Assembly: GCF_004011505.1 (NCBI RefSeq)
Contig: NZ_SAUN01000001.1
Span: 8,893,501-8,957,500 of the forward strand
From: Nonomuraea polychroma
Lineage (GTDB): Bacteria > Actinomycetota > Actinomycetes > Streptosporangiales > Streptosporangiaceae
Length of the DNA stretch: 64,000 nucleotides
Reading direction: 5' to 3'
Shown here piece by piece: positions 16,791 to 24,787 of this stretch; the stretch's first letter is position 1, and every line of letters begins with the position of its first letter. Under the pieces are notes generated by a model. That model did no database searches. It was not told the DNA's origin and was given only the letters and a program-made list of their open reading frames with translations. The position numbers and the translations under genes were made by a program.

Positions 16791-17674
16791 GACTTGGCTC
16801 CGAACTTGCTGAGGCGCAGGTAGGCGATGGAGAAGAAGGTCAGGATCAGGAACGCGACCGTGGTCAGCGCGGTGGCGTAGCCGAAGTCGTGGGACTGGGC
16901 GGCCTGCTGGGCGACGTACAGCGGCAGCGTGGTGGTCTGGTGGGCCGGGCCGCCGCCGGTCAGCGTGTAGAGCAGGTCGACGTTGTTGAACTCCCACACC
17001 GAGCGCAGCAGTGTCGACAGGATGATCGCGTCCCGCAGGTGCGGCAGCGTGATGTGCACGAACCTGCGCATCCGGCTGGCGCCGTCCACGGCGGCGGCCT
17101 CGTACAGATCCTTCGACACCGACTGCAGGTCGGCCAGCAGCAGGATCGCGAAGAACGGCACCCCGCGCCACAACTCGGCCACCACCGCCGCCCAGAACAC
17201 GGTGTCCGGGTTGGCCAGCGGCGCCGCTCCGTACTCCATCAGGCCCATGTCGGCCAGGTAGCGCGACATCCCGGTGAACGGGTTGTAGAGCAGCACCCAG
17301 ATCGCGGTGGTCAGCACCCCGGAGACCGCCCACGGGGAGAAGACCAGCGCCCGCGACAACGCCCGGCCGATGAAGCTCTCGTTGACGATCAACGCGAGCG
17401 CGAGCCCGAGCAGGAACTGCAGCACGACCTCGACGACCACCCACTTGACGCTGAAGCCGAGGCTCTGCCAGAAGATCGGGTCCTCGAACAGCAACCTGCG
17501 GAAGTTCTCCAGCCCGGCGAAGCCGTTGTCCCAGGGCTTGGTCACGTTGTAGTGCTGGAGGCTGTAATAGATCACGCTGGCCATCGGGTACACGAGGAAC
17601 CCGAGCATCGCGATCAACGACGGGGCGATCAGCACATACGGTGTCCACGGTCCTGCTCGGCGTGGTGGCGCCAA
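16787..17674 (-). CDS. Sugar ABC transporter permease (MalF type)
   Basis: A 295-residue permease with six predicted helices and the EAA motif (DLYEAAAVDGASRMRRFVHITLPHL). It is the first gene of the sugar operon. A TTG at 17674 is the only in-frame start near the ribosome site GAAGGAG (9 nt upstream). It partners the MalG-type permease, the binding protein and GH43. A LacI-type operator lies 27 bp upstream. Confidence 0.9.
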   Translation of the reverse strand: MAPPRRAGPWTPYVLIAPSLIAMLGFLVYPMASVIYYSLQHYNVTKPWDNGFAGLENFRRLLFEDPIFWQSLGFSVKWVVVEVVLQFLLGLALALIVNESFIGRALSRALVFSPWAVSGVLTTAIWVLLYNPFTGMSRYLADMGLMEYGAAPLANPDTVFWAAVVAELWRGVPFFAILLLADLQSVSKDLYEAAAVDGASRMRRFVHITLPHLRDAIILSTLLRSVWEFNNVDLLYTLTGGGPAHQTTTLPLYVAQQAAQSHDFGYATALTTVAFLILTFFSIAYLRLSKFGAKS

Positions 17675-17700
17675 CGTGCACGACTCCTTCGGGGCGGCGG

Positions 17701-17714
17701 TGCAATCGGTTGCA
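17701..17714. promoter_or_regulatory. LacI-type operator of the sugar operon
   Basis: TGCAATCGGTTGCA is a 14-bp palindrome (arms TGCAA/TTGCA) with a central CG, the usual form of LacI/GalR sites. It lies between the divergent permease and LacI genes. A second inverted pair, ACGTTG (17719-17724) and CAACGT (17739-17744), lies beside it. Confidence 0.7.
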
Positions 17715-17854
17715 GAAAACGTTGGGGTAGCACGTACGCAACGTCAATGGCGCGGGGAACGCGGCGGGCCCCTCATCAGGGCAAATGCCGAAATCTCGAA
17801 ATTTTCGGTGCCATGGCCTGGTCTTTCACCCGCCCGGCGGAGGAAAGTGGGGAC

Positions 17855-18868
17855 ATGGCCGCCGAAGACCAGCCCCAGCCGCTGCCCAAGCTCGCAGTGA
17901 TCGCCCGCGAGGCCGGCGTGTCCGTCGCAACCGTTTCCAAAGCGCTCAACGGCAGATCAGACGTCTCCCCGCACACCCGCCGCCTCGTCGCCGAGGTGCT
18001 GGAGCGGCGCGGCTACCCCAGGCAGCGCGTCAAGCCGGCCCGCGGCAGCCTGGTCGACGTCATGCTGCAGGGCCTGGACTCGGTGTACGCCCTGGCGATC
18101 CTCGGCGGTGTGGAGGACGCGGCCTGGCGGCTGGGCGTGGACCTGGTGGTGTCCGCGGTGGTCGACCGCACCAAGAACGGCCAGCCGCCCCCCGCCTGGC
18201 TGGATCGGATCAGCGCCCGCGACAGCGCGGGCGTGCTGCTGGTGCGCACGTCGCCGACCGCCACCCAGCGGGCCTGGCTGGCCGACCACGGCATCCCGGC
18301 CGTGATGGTGGATCCCCGGCGTAAAGCCCCGGCGGGGGTGCCCGTTGTCGTCTCGGCCAACCGGGCCGGCGCCAGGGCCGCCACCGACCACCTCATAGGA
18401 CTCGGGCACGAGCGCATCGCCATTGTCACCGGCCGCCCGGGTGTGCCGTGCGCGGCCGAGCGGCTGGCCGGCTACCGCCAGGCCATGGCCGCGGCCGGGC
18501 TGAGGGTGGACCCGCGGTGGGAGGTGTGCGGCTACTTCCAGACGGAGAGCGCCTCACGGGCCACCAGGGAGTTGCTCGCCGCTCTGCCCGAGCCGCCCAC
18601 CGCCGTCTTCGCCTGCTCCGACTCGATGGCCGTCGGGGTCTACCAGGCGCTCGGCGAGCACGGGCTGCACGTCCCCGACGATGTGAGCGTGGTCGGCTAC
18701 GACGACTCGTGGGCGGCCGAGCATGTCTCGCCGGCGCTGACGACCGTCCGCCAGCCCTGGCCCGAGCTGGGCTCCGCCGCACTGACCGCACTGCTGTCCG
18801 GCACGCCGGCGGCACGCACCGAGCTGCCCACGACGCTCGTCGCCCGGTCGAGCACGGCTCCCGCGTGA
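17855..18868 (+). CDS. LacI-family transcriptional regulator
   Basis: A 337-residue repressor. The N-terminal HTH and hinge helix (LAVIAREAGVSVATVSKALNGRSDVS, about residues 12-38) are followed by a periplasmic-binding-protein-like effector domain with FACSDSMAVGVYQAL and DVSVVGYDDS near the end. It is divergent from the sugar operon and should repress it until the sugar binds. ATG 17855 has GGAGGAAAG upstream. It is convergent with the response regulator gene, ending 4 bp away. Confidence 0.92.
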   Translation: MAAEDQPQPLPKLAVIAREAGVSVATVSKALNGRSDVSPHTRRLVAEVLERRGYPRQRVKPARGSLVDVMLQGLDSVYALAILGGVEDAAWRLGVDLVVSAVVDRTKNGQPPPAWLDRISARDSAGVLLVRTSPTATQRAWLADHGIPAVMVDPRRKAPAGVPVVVSANRAGARAATDHLIGLGHERIAIVTGRPGVPCAAERLAGYRQAMAAAGLRVDPRWEVCGYFQTESASRATRELLAALPEPPTAVFACSDSMAVGVYQALGEHGLHVPDDVSVVGYDDSWAAEHVSPALTTVRQPWPELGSAALTALLSGTPAARTELPTTLVARSSTAPA

Positions 18869-18872
18869 ATGG

Positions 18873-19652
18873 TCACGCGTCCACGGGTGTGAGCATGTAG
18901 CCCGCGCCGCGCATCGTGTGGATCATCGGCCGGCGCCGGGCGTCGATCTTACGGCGCAGGTAGGAGATGTACAGCTCGACGATGTTGCTCTGTCCGCCGA
19001 AGTCGTAGGCCCACACCCGGTCGAGGATCCGGGCCTTGCTGAGCACCCGGCCCGGGTTCTGCATGAGAAATCTGAGCACCTCGAACTCGGTGGGCGTGAG
19101 TTTGATCTGCTGGCCGGCCCGTCGTACCTCGCGGGTCTCCTGGTCGAGGGTGAGGTCGCCGACCACGAGCCGGGCGCCGGACCGCGCCTGCTGTAGCCCG
19201 GCGCTCGATCGACGCAGCAGGCCGCGCAGCCTGCTGACGACCTGCTCCAGGCTGCACGGCCTGATGACCAGGTCGTCGGCGCCCGCGCGCAGGGCTATCA
19301 ACCGGTCCTGCGCCGAGTTCTCGGTTGTCAATAACAGGATCGGCACGCCCGGCAGCACCGCCCGCAGCCTGGGCAGGAGCTCGATCCCGCCCAGGACGAT
19401 GGCGTCGGGACGGAACCCGCGGGCCGCGCGGATGGCCTCGCCGCCATTGTGCGCGCTGCGGACGTCCCAGGATCGCCGGCGCATGACCATGGACAACTGT
19501 TCCGTCAGCGGGGGCTCGTCGCCCACGACGAGGATGCTGATCGTGCTGGTCGTGTGCATGGTCGTGACGATGCCAGCCGTGGATGAGGGTTTGATGATGC
19601 GTGCTTGTGAATCGTGTGTGAGCACCTCCTGCTGCGCGCTCATGCAATTCAT
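18873..19652 (-). CDS. OmpR-family response regulator lacking the phosphoacceptor Asp
   Basis: A 259-residue receiver plus winged-helix protein. The C-terminal DNA-binding domain (about 160-255: LTPTEFEVLRFLMQNPGRVLSK, VELYISYLRRKID) is normal. The receiver is not. The position of the phosphorylated Asp reads PDAIVLGG, with Gly instead of Asp; the acidic pair is reduced to GDE; and the conserved Lys is Arg (DLVIRP). It should therefore act without phosphorylation. No sensor kinase is adjacent. The start is uncertain: ATG 19652 has no ribosome site, and ATG 19559 opens directly on the receiver. Confidence 0.88.
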   Translation of the reverse strand: MNCMSAQQEVLTHDSQARIIKPSSTAGIVTTMHTTSTISILVVGDEPPLTEQLSMVMRRRSWDVRSAHNGGEAIRAARGFRPDAIVLGGIELLPRLRAVLPGVPILLLTTENSAQDRLIALRAGADDLVIRPCSLEQVVSRLRGLLRRSSAGLQQARSGARLVVGDLTLDQETREVRRAGQQIKLTPTEFEVLRFLMQNPGRVLSKARILDRVWAYDFGGQSNIVELYISYLRRKIDARRRPMIHTMRGAGYMLTPVDA

Positions 19653-19757
19653 AAGATCGTGCTAGATCGCTCTCAGATTCGGCTCGCAGAGTGTTCGGCA
19701 TGAGGACGACTTCGGGGGCCGAACGCAGATGTTCGGCCAGGTCCGTCCCGGATTGGA

Positions 19758-20243
19758 ATGCCGACCGTGCGCTTCGCCAAGCCCCTTACCGTGACCCTCG
19801 TCAGCGCGGCCCTGCTCACCCTGCCGCTCTCGGGCGCCGCCCTCGCCGACGCGGCCAAGCCGCAGCCCACAGTGACGATCACGACCCAGGATCCGGCGCA
19901 GCCGGCGAACGTGGACCTGGCGTGGGGCAAGGACACCGAGCGCCGGGGTGCGCTCAAGGTCTCCGTCGAGCCCGGCCGCGTGCGGGCCGGCGGCACCTAC
20001 GAGGTGACCATCGTTGCCAAGGGTGTTTCCTCGGGCAGGGCCACGGTGACGAGCCCAGAGGGCAAGACGTACCGCGTGGCGCTGCACGACGGCCGCGACA
20101 CTCTCACGCTGACCGCGCCGGCCAAGGCCAAGCCCGGCCAGAAGACCGTGACCGTCAAGGTCGGCAACAAGGTCGCCACCGCCTCGTTCACCGTGGTCGA
20201 CGCCAAGAAGCCGCGTGACGACCGCCACCACGACGGGCGGTGA
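19758..20243 (+). CDS. Secreted Ig-like domain protein, 161 aa
   Basis: A Sec signal peptide (about 1-31, ending AALADA) precedes a beta-rich domain of about 110 residues, with YEVTIVAKGVSSGRATVTSPEGKTYRV and a terminal KKPRDDRHHDGR tail. No catalytic residues are seen. The repeated strand pattern suggests an immunoglobulin or MG2-like fold. It is divergent from the atypical response regulator and is ended by a strong terminator. Function unknown. Confidence 0.7.
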   Translation: MPTVRFAKPLTVTLVSAALLTLPLSGAALADAAKPQPTVTITTQDPAQPANVDLAWGKDTERRGALKVSVEPGRVRAGGTYEVTIVAKGVSSGRATVTSPEGKTYRVALHDGRDTLTLTAPAKAKPGQKTVTVKVGNKVATASFTVVDAKKPRDDRHHDGR

Positions 20244-20263
20244 CCGTACCCCTGCCCAAGCCA

Positions 20264-20326
20264 CCCCGCCGAGACCAGCCCATTGGATCCCTCTCCCCCG
20301 CTGGTCTCGGCGGGGTCATTTTTTGT
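20264..20326 (+). terminator. Strong intrinsic terminator
   Basis: A 16-bp perfect stem (CCCCGCCGAGACCAGC, 20264-20279, with its complement 20300-20315) is followed by TCATTTTTTG. This is the only classic stem plus T-run seen in the window, and it ends the secreted-protein gene. Confidence 0.92.
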
Positions 20327-20334
20327 GCGCCCCA

Positions 20335-20359
20335 GGCCGCTAGATCCGATCTAGCGGCC
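20335..20359. promoter_or_regulatory. 25-bp perfect palindrome with CTAG cores
   Basis: GGCCGCTAGATC, a central C, and the complementary arm form a perfect 12-bp inverted repeat 45 bp before the FMN reductase gene. It is followed by TTTCT. It may be an operator of the reductase/ABC operon or a second terminator stem. The CGATCTAGC half also occurs at 19661-19669 (opposite strand), just before the response-regulator gene. Confidence 0.6.
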
Positions 20360-20404
20360 TTTCTAGCGCCTAGGAAGTGACGGCGCAGAAGGGAGGGGCG
20401 GACC

Positions 20405-20971
20405 ATGAGCCCGTTGCGGGTAACGGTGATCATCGGCAGCACCCGGGTCGGGCGTGTCGGCGACGCGGTCGGGCACTGGTTCGCCGAGCGGGCCCGCTGC
20501 CGGGATGACCTCGCACTCGAGGTGCTCGACCTGGCCGGGTACGCCTTCCCCGGCTGCTATCCGGCTGCGGCCACCCCCGCCATGCGCGGCTTCACCGCGG
20601 CGGTCGGCGGCGCGGAGGCGTTCGTGATCGTCACGCCGGAGTACAACCGCAGCTTTCCCGCCTCGCTCAAGCAGGCGATCGACTTCGCCTACGACGAGTG
20701 GCAGGCCAAGCCGGTCGGATTCGTGGCCTACGGCTCCGGCTCGGCCGGGCTCTACGCGGTCGAGCAGCTCCGTACGGTCTTCTGCGCCCTGCACGCCGTC
20801 ACCATGCGCGACTGGGTAGGACTGGACCTGCTCGGCGAGGGCTTCGAGGGATGCGGGCGGCCCCGCGACACCGACGACCGGCTGCGGGCGATCGCGGCCA
20901 TGCTCGACCAGCTCACGTGGTGGGGCCGCGCCCTGCGGGACGCCCGCCGCGCCCAGCCGTACGTCTCGTGA
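20405..20971 (+). CDS. NAD(P)H-dependent FMN reductase
   Basis: A 188-residue flavodoxin-like reductase. The FMN phosphate loop is IIGSTRVGRVGDAV (about 9-22) and the isoalloxazine loop is PEYNRSFPASLKQAIDFAYDEW (about 79-100), both intact. It would reduce FMN or quinones with NAD(P)H in the cytosol. GGGAGGGG lies before the ATG. It is the first gene of a likely operon with the ABC exporter 19 bp downstream, so it may help detoxify a redox-active compound. Confidence 0.9.
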   Translation: MSPLRVTVIIGSTRVGRVGDAVGHWFAERARCRDDLALEVLDLAGYAFPGCYPAAATPAMRGFTAAVGGAEAFVIVTPEYNRSFPASLKQAIDFAYDEWQAKPVGFVAYGSGSAGLYAVEQLRTVFCALHAVTMRDWVGLDLLGEGFEGCGRPRDTDDRLRAIAAMLDQLTWWGRALRDARRAQPYVS

Positions 20972-20990
20972 CTTCAGGGAAAGGATGATC

Positions 20991-21953
20991 ATGCTGGCGA
21001 TAGAGACCTCAGGACTGGTCAAGACCTTCGGCGACACGCGGGCCGTCGACGGGCTCGACCTCAAGGTGCCGGTCGGTGCCGTGTACGGCGTGCTCGGCCC
21101 CAACGGCGCCGGCAAGACGACCGCCGTACGCATGCTGGCCACGCTGCTGAAACCGGACGCGGGACAGGCCAGCGTGTTCGGGCACGACCTGGTGCGCGAG
21201 GCGGACGCCGTACGCGGCCGGGTGAGCCTGACCGGCCAGTACGCCTCCGTGGACGAGGAAATGACCGGCGAGGAGAACCTGATCCTGCTCGCCCGGCTGC
21301 TCGGCCACCGCAAGCCGGCCGCAAGGGAGCGGGCGGCGCAACTGCTGGAGGCGTTCGGGCTGTCGGAGGCCGGGGGGCGGCAGGTCAAGACGTACTCGGG
21401 CGGCATGCGGCGGCGCATCGACATCGCGGCCAGCATCCTCAACACACCCGATCTGCTCTTCCTCGACGAGCCCACCACCGGACTGGACCCGCGCAGCCGC
21501 AACAACGTCTGGGACATCGTCCGCATCGTCGTGGCTCACGGCACCACGGTGCTGCTCACCACGCAATACCTGGAGGAGGCCGACCGGCTCGCGAGCCGCA
21601 TCGCGGTCATCGACCACGGCAAGGTCATCGCCGAGGGCACTCCTGGCGAGCTGAAGTCGTCCGTCGGCGCGGGCTCGGTCCACGTACGGCTGCGTGACCC
21701 GGCCACCCGCCCCGACGCCGAGCGGGTGCTGGCCGAGACGCTGAACGCGCCCGTCTACCTGGAGTCCGACCCGGTCGCCCTGACCGCGCGCATCACGGGC
21801 AGCGGCAACGAGGCCGAGCAGGCCTCGCGTGCCCTGCACCGGCTGGCCGAGGCCGGCATCGTCGTCGACGACTTCTCCCTCGGCCAGCCCAGCCTGGACG
21901 AGGTCTTCCTGGCCCTCACCGACCACCGCGCCACCGAGGAGGCGGCAGCATGA
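20991..21953 (+). CDS. DrrA-type ABC exporter ATP-binding protein
   Basis: A 320-residue ATPase of the daunorubicin-resistance (DrrA) family. It has Walker A GPNGAGKTT (about 36), signature YSGGMRRRIDIA (about 135) and Walker B LLFLDEPTTGLD (about 155), plus the long C-terminal domain of this family (SLGQPSLDEVFLALT). ATG 20991 is chosen because GGGAAAGG sits 6 nt before it; ATG 20985 is too close. Its TGA overlaps the permease ATG. It should power drug or lipid export with the next gene. Confidence 0.93.
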   Translation: MLAIETSGLVKTFGDTRAVDGLDLKVPVGAVYGVLGPNGAGKTTAVRMLATLLKPDAGQASVFGHDLVREADAVRGRVSLTGQYASVDEEMTGEENLILLARLLGHRKPAARERAAQLLEAFGLSEAGGRQVKTYSGGMRRRIDIAASILNTPDLLFLDEPTTGLDPRSRNNVWDIVRIVVAHGTTVLLTTQYLEEADRLASRIAVIDHGKVIAEGTPGELKSSVGAGSVHVRLRDPATRPDAERVLAETLNAPVYLESDPVALTARITGSGNEAEQASRALHRLAEAGIVVDDFSLGQPSLDEVFLALTDHRATEEAAA

Positions 21954-22792
21954 GCACGACAACCGAGAGCACTACCACGTACGCCCCCGCGGCCGAGGTC
22001 CTCGGCACGGTCCTGGCGCCAGGGGCCAGACCACGGCGGCCGAGCGCCTGGTCGGCATCGGTCACGTTCGGCTGGCGGGCGATGTTGAAGATCAAGCACG
22101 TGCCCGAGCAGCTCTTCGACGTGACGGCGTTCCCCCTGATGATGACGCTGATGTTCACGTACCTGTTCGGCGGCGCGCTGGCCGGGTCGCCGACCGAGTA
22201 CCTGCAGTTCCTGTTGCCGGGCATCATGGTGACGAGCGTCGTGATGATCACCATGTACACCGGTGTGGAGGTCAACAAGGACATCGAGAAGGGGGTCTTC
22301 GACCGCTTCCGCACCCTGCCGATCTGGCGCCCGTCCACCATGGTCGGCTACCTGCTGGGCGACCTGCTGCGGTACACGATCGCCTCGGTCGTCATCCTGG
22401 TGGTCGGGCTGGTGCTGGGCTTCCGCCCGCTGGGCGGGTTCACCGGCGCGGTGGGCGGGATCCTGCTCCTGCTCGCCTTCTCGTTCGCGTTCTCCTGGAT
22501 GTGGACCATGTTCGGGCTGCTGATGCGCAGCGAGAAGTCCGTGATGGGGGTCAGCATGCTGGTGCTGATGCCGCTGACCTTCCTGAGCAACGTCTATGTC
22601 GATCCGTCCACCATGCCGGGCTGGTTGCAGGTGTTCGTGAACGCGAGCCCGATCACCCACCTGGTGAGCGCCGTACGGTCCCTGATGGGCGGCACGCCGG
22701 ACGCCGGCGAGATCACGTGGGTGCTGGTGTCCTCAGCGGTGCTGATCGCCGTGTTCGGCACGCTGACCATGCGGTTGTACAACCGGAAGTGA
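21950..22792 (+). CDS. DrrB-type ABC exporter permease
   Basis: A 280-residue ABC-2 permease with six predicted helices. Typical segments are LLPGIMVTSVVMITMYTGVEVNKDIEKGVFDRFRTLPI (the conserved loop before helix 3) and PLTFLSNVYVDPSTMPGWLQ. A 4-bp overlap couples it to the ATPase gene. Together they form a complete exporter. Confidence 0.93.
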   Translation: MSTTTESTTTYAPAAEVLGTVLAPGARPRRPSAWSASVTFGWRAMLKIKHVPEQLFDVTAFPLMMTLMFTYLFGGALAGSPTEYLQFLLPGIMVTSVVMITMYTGVEVNKDIEKGVFDRFRTLPIWRPSTMVGYLLGDLLRYTIASVVILVVGLVLGFRPLGGFTGAVGGILLLLAFSFAFSWMWTMFGLLMRSEKSVMGVSMLVLMPLTFLSNVYVDPSTMPGWLQVFVNASPITHLVSAVRSLMGGTPDAGEITWVLVSSAVLIAVFGTLTMRLYNRK

Positions 22793-22869
22793 GCCGCTTT
22801 CTGTGCCCGGTACTCCTCGACCGGCCGCGGCCGCGTTGGCGGCGAATCGGTGACGGGCTCATTCGCTTT

Positions 22870-23442
22870 ATGCCAGAGGACACCTTCGACGAACGCACAG
22901 CGGAGACGTACGAAGCCAAGTGGCCGGAGCTGTTCGACCCGGCGGTGGTCAACCCGGTGGTGGACTTCCTCGCAGATCTGGCCGGCTCGGGCGCCGCGCT
23001 CGAACTCGGCATCGGCACCGGCCGCATCGCCCTGCCGCTCAGCCGGCGCGGCGTCCCCGTGCACGGGATCGAGCTGTCACCGGCCATGGTGGCGCGGCTG
23101 CGGGCCGCGCCCGGCTCGGAGAACATCGGCGTGACGATCGGCGACCCGGAGCTTCGCCGGCTCCCGCCCGGCCAGACCGTCCACCCGTTCACGGTGACCC
23201 CCGAACACCTCGGCTTCGAGGAATACGACGTCGCGACGCAGATCGCGTACTCCCATCACTACTGGGTGGTGGACGGGCAGCTCGAGACCCGCTCGACGCC
23301 GCACCGCTACGTGTGGCCGGCGGAGCTGGACCTCATGGCGCGGCTGGCCGGGATGACGTTGCACGAGCGCTGGGCCGGCTGGAACCGCGAGCCCTTCACC
23401 GGCGAGAGCAGGAGCCACGTGTCGGTGTGGCGGAAGACGTGA
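22870..23442 (+). pseudogene. SAM-methyltransferase with internal in-frame deletion
   Basis: The open frame of 190 residues has a normal start (FDERTAETYEAKWPELFDP) and motif I (ALELGIGTGRIALPLSRRGV). It then jumps from IGVTIGD directly to PELRRLPPGQTV. Intact relatives, from memory, have about 50 residues there (the FATTxVxGxFxLVYLVFNT strand and a helix ending VFEVGVP). So the second half of the Rossmann fold is missing. No good ribosome site precedes the ATG at 22870. It is most likely non-functional; a reduced active form cannot be excluded. Confidence 0.7.
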
Positions 23443-23536
23443 TTCTGTCTCACATCTGATCGACGATCACACTAGTACGGACCCTCCGGGGTTGTTACGG
23501 TTTACGCGACCAATGACGATCATCTAGGGGTAACCC

Positions 23537-24739
23537 ATGACCGATTCCTCGGTGATGCCGCTGCACATGCGGCGAGTGGAGTTCGACCCGGCTCCGGAGC
23601 TGGCGGCGGCACGTGAGGAGGAGGGGGTCAAGCGCGTCCCCAGCGTGTACGGCGGCGGGGCGGAGGCCTGGCTCGTGACCCGGTACGCGGACGTACGCGA
23701 GGTGCTGGGCGACGCCGAGCGATTCAAGATCGCACCGCAGACCATCGCCCGCCTGCCCGGGGCGCCGGAGCTGACCAAGGAGCAGCTCGCCAAGATCAAC
23801 GCGGGCAACCTGATCGGTGTGGACCCGCCCGAGCACACCCGGCTGCGGCGCATGCTCACCCCCGAGTTCACGATCCGGCGGATGCGCCGCCTCGAGCCGC
23901 GGATCAAGCGCATCATCGACGACCACCTGGACGCGATCGAGGCCGCCGGGTCCCCGGCCGACCTGGTGCCGACGTTCGCGCTGCCGATCCCGTCGCTGGT
24001 GATCTGCGAGCTGCTCGGCGTCCCGTACGAGGACCGCGAAGGCTTCCAGCACCGCTCCAGCAGGATGCTCGACATGAGCGTGCCCGCCGAGGAGCGGGTG
24101 GGCCTGCAGTTCCAGGCGCGTGCGTACATGGAGGACTTGGTCCAGCGCATCCAGGCGGACCCGGGCGAGGACCTGCTGGGCATGCTGGTCCGCGAGCACG
24201 GCGACGACCTGACGACCGACGAGCTCATCGGCATCGGCAGCCTGCTGCTGTTCGCCGGGCACGAGACCACCTCCAACATGCTCTCCCTCGGCACGCTGGC
24301 TCTGCTGCGCCACCCCGAGCAGCTGGAGCTGCTGAAGAAAGAGCCCGAGCGGATCGACGGCACGGTGGAGGAGCTGCTGCGGTGGCTCAGCATCGTGAAC
24401 TCGGGCACCACCAAGGTCGCCACCACCGACGTCGAACTCGGCGGGAAGAAGATCGCGGCCGGCGACCTGGTGATCTGCGCTCTGCCCGCCGCCAACCGCG
24501 ACCCTGGGCTCATGCCCGACGCGGACAAGTTCGACCTGGAACGCGGCGCGCCCGGGCACGTCGCCTTCGGTCACGGCGTCCACCACTGCCTGGGAGCCCC
24601 GCTCGCCCGCATGGAGCTGAAGATCGCCTTCCCGGCGCTGTTCCAGCGTTTCCCCGGGTTGCGCCTGACGGAGAACGCGCCGCAGTTCCGCTCGTCCAGC
24701 ATCGTGTACGGCCTGTCCTCGTTGGAGGTCGCCTGGTAG
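23537..24739 (+). CDS. Cytochrome P450
   Basis: A 400-residue soluble bacterial P450 (CYP105/107-like). The I-helix oxygen motif is AGHETTS (about 240), the ExxR is EELLRW (about 277), and the heme loop is FGHGVHHCLG with Cys about 351. All are intact, so a mono-oxygenase is expected, fed by ferredoxins encoded elsewhere. The ATG has TAGGGG upstream. No ferredoxin gene follows, and no biosynthetic core is beside it, so the substrate is unknown. Confidence 0.93.
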   Translation: MTDSSVMPLHMRRVEFDPAPELAAAREEEGVKRVPSVYGGGAEAWLVTRYADVREVLGDAERFKIAPQTIARLPGAPELTKEQLAKINAGNLIGVDPPEHTRLRRMLTPEFTIRRMRRLEPRIKRIIDDHLDAIEAAGSPADLVPTFALPIPSLVICELLGVPYEDREGFQHRSSRMLDMSVPAEERVGLQFQARAYMEDLVQRIQADPGEDLLGMLVREHGDDLTTDELIGIGSLLLFAGHETTSNMLSLGTLALLRHPEQLELLKKEPERIDGTVEELLRWLSIVNSGTTKVATTDVELGGKKIAAGDLVICALPAANRDPGLMPDADKFDLERGAPGHVAFGHGVHHCLGAPLARMELKIAFPALFQRFPGLRLTENAPQFRSSSIVYGLSSLEVAW

Positions 24740-24787
24740 CGATTTGCCGGTGGATTTGTCGGTGAGGACGGGTACCGTGCAACCGTC

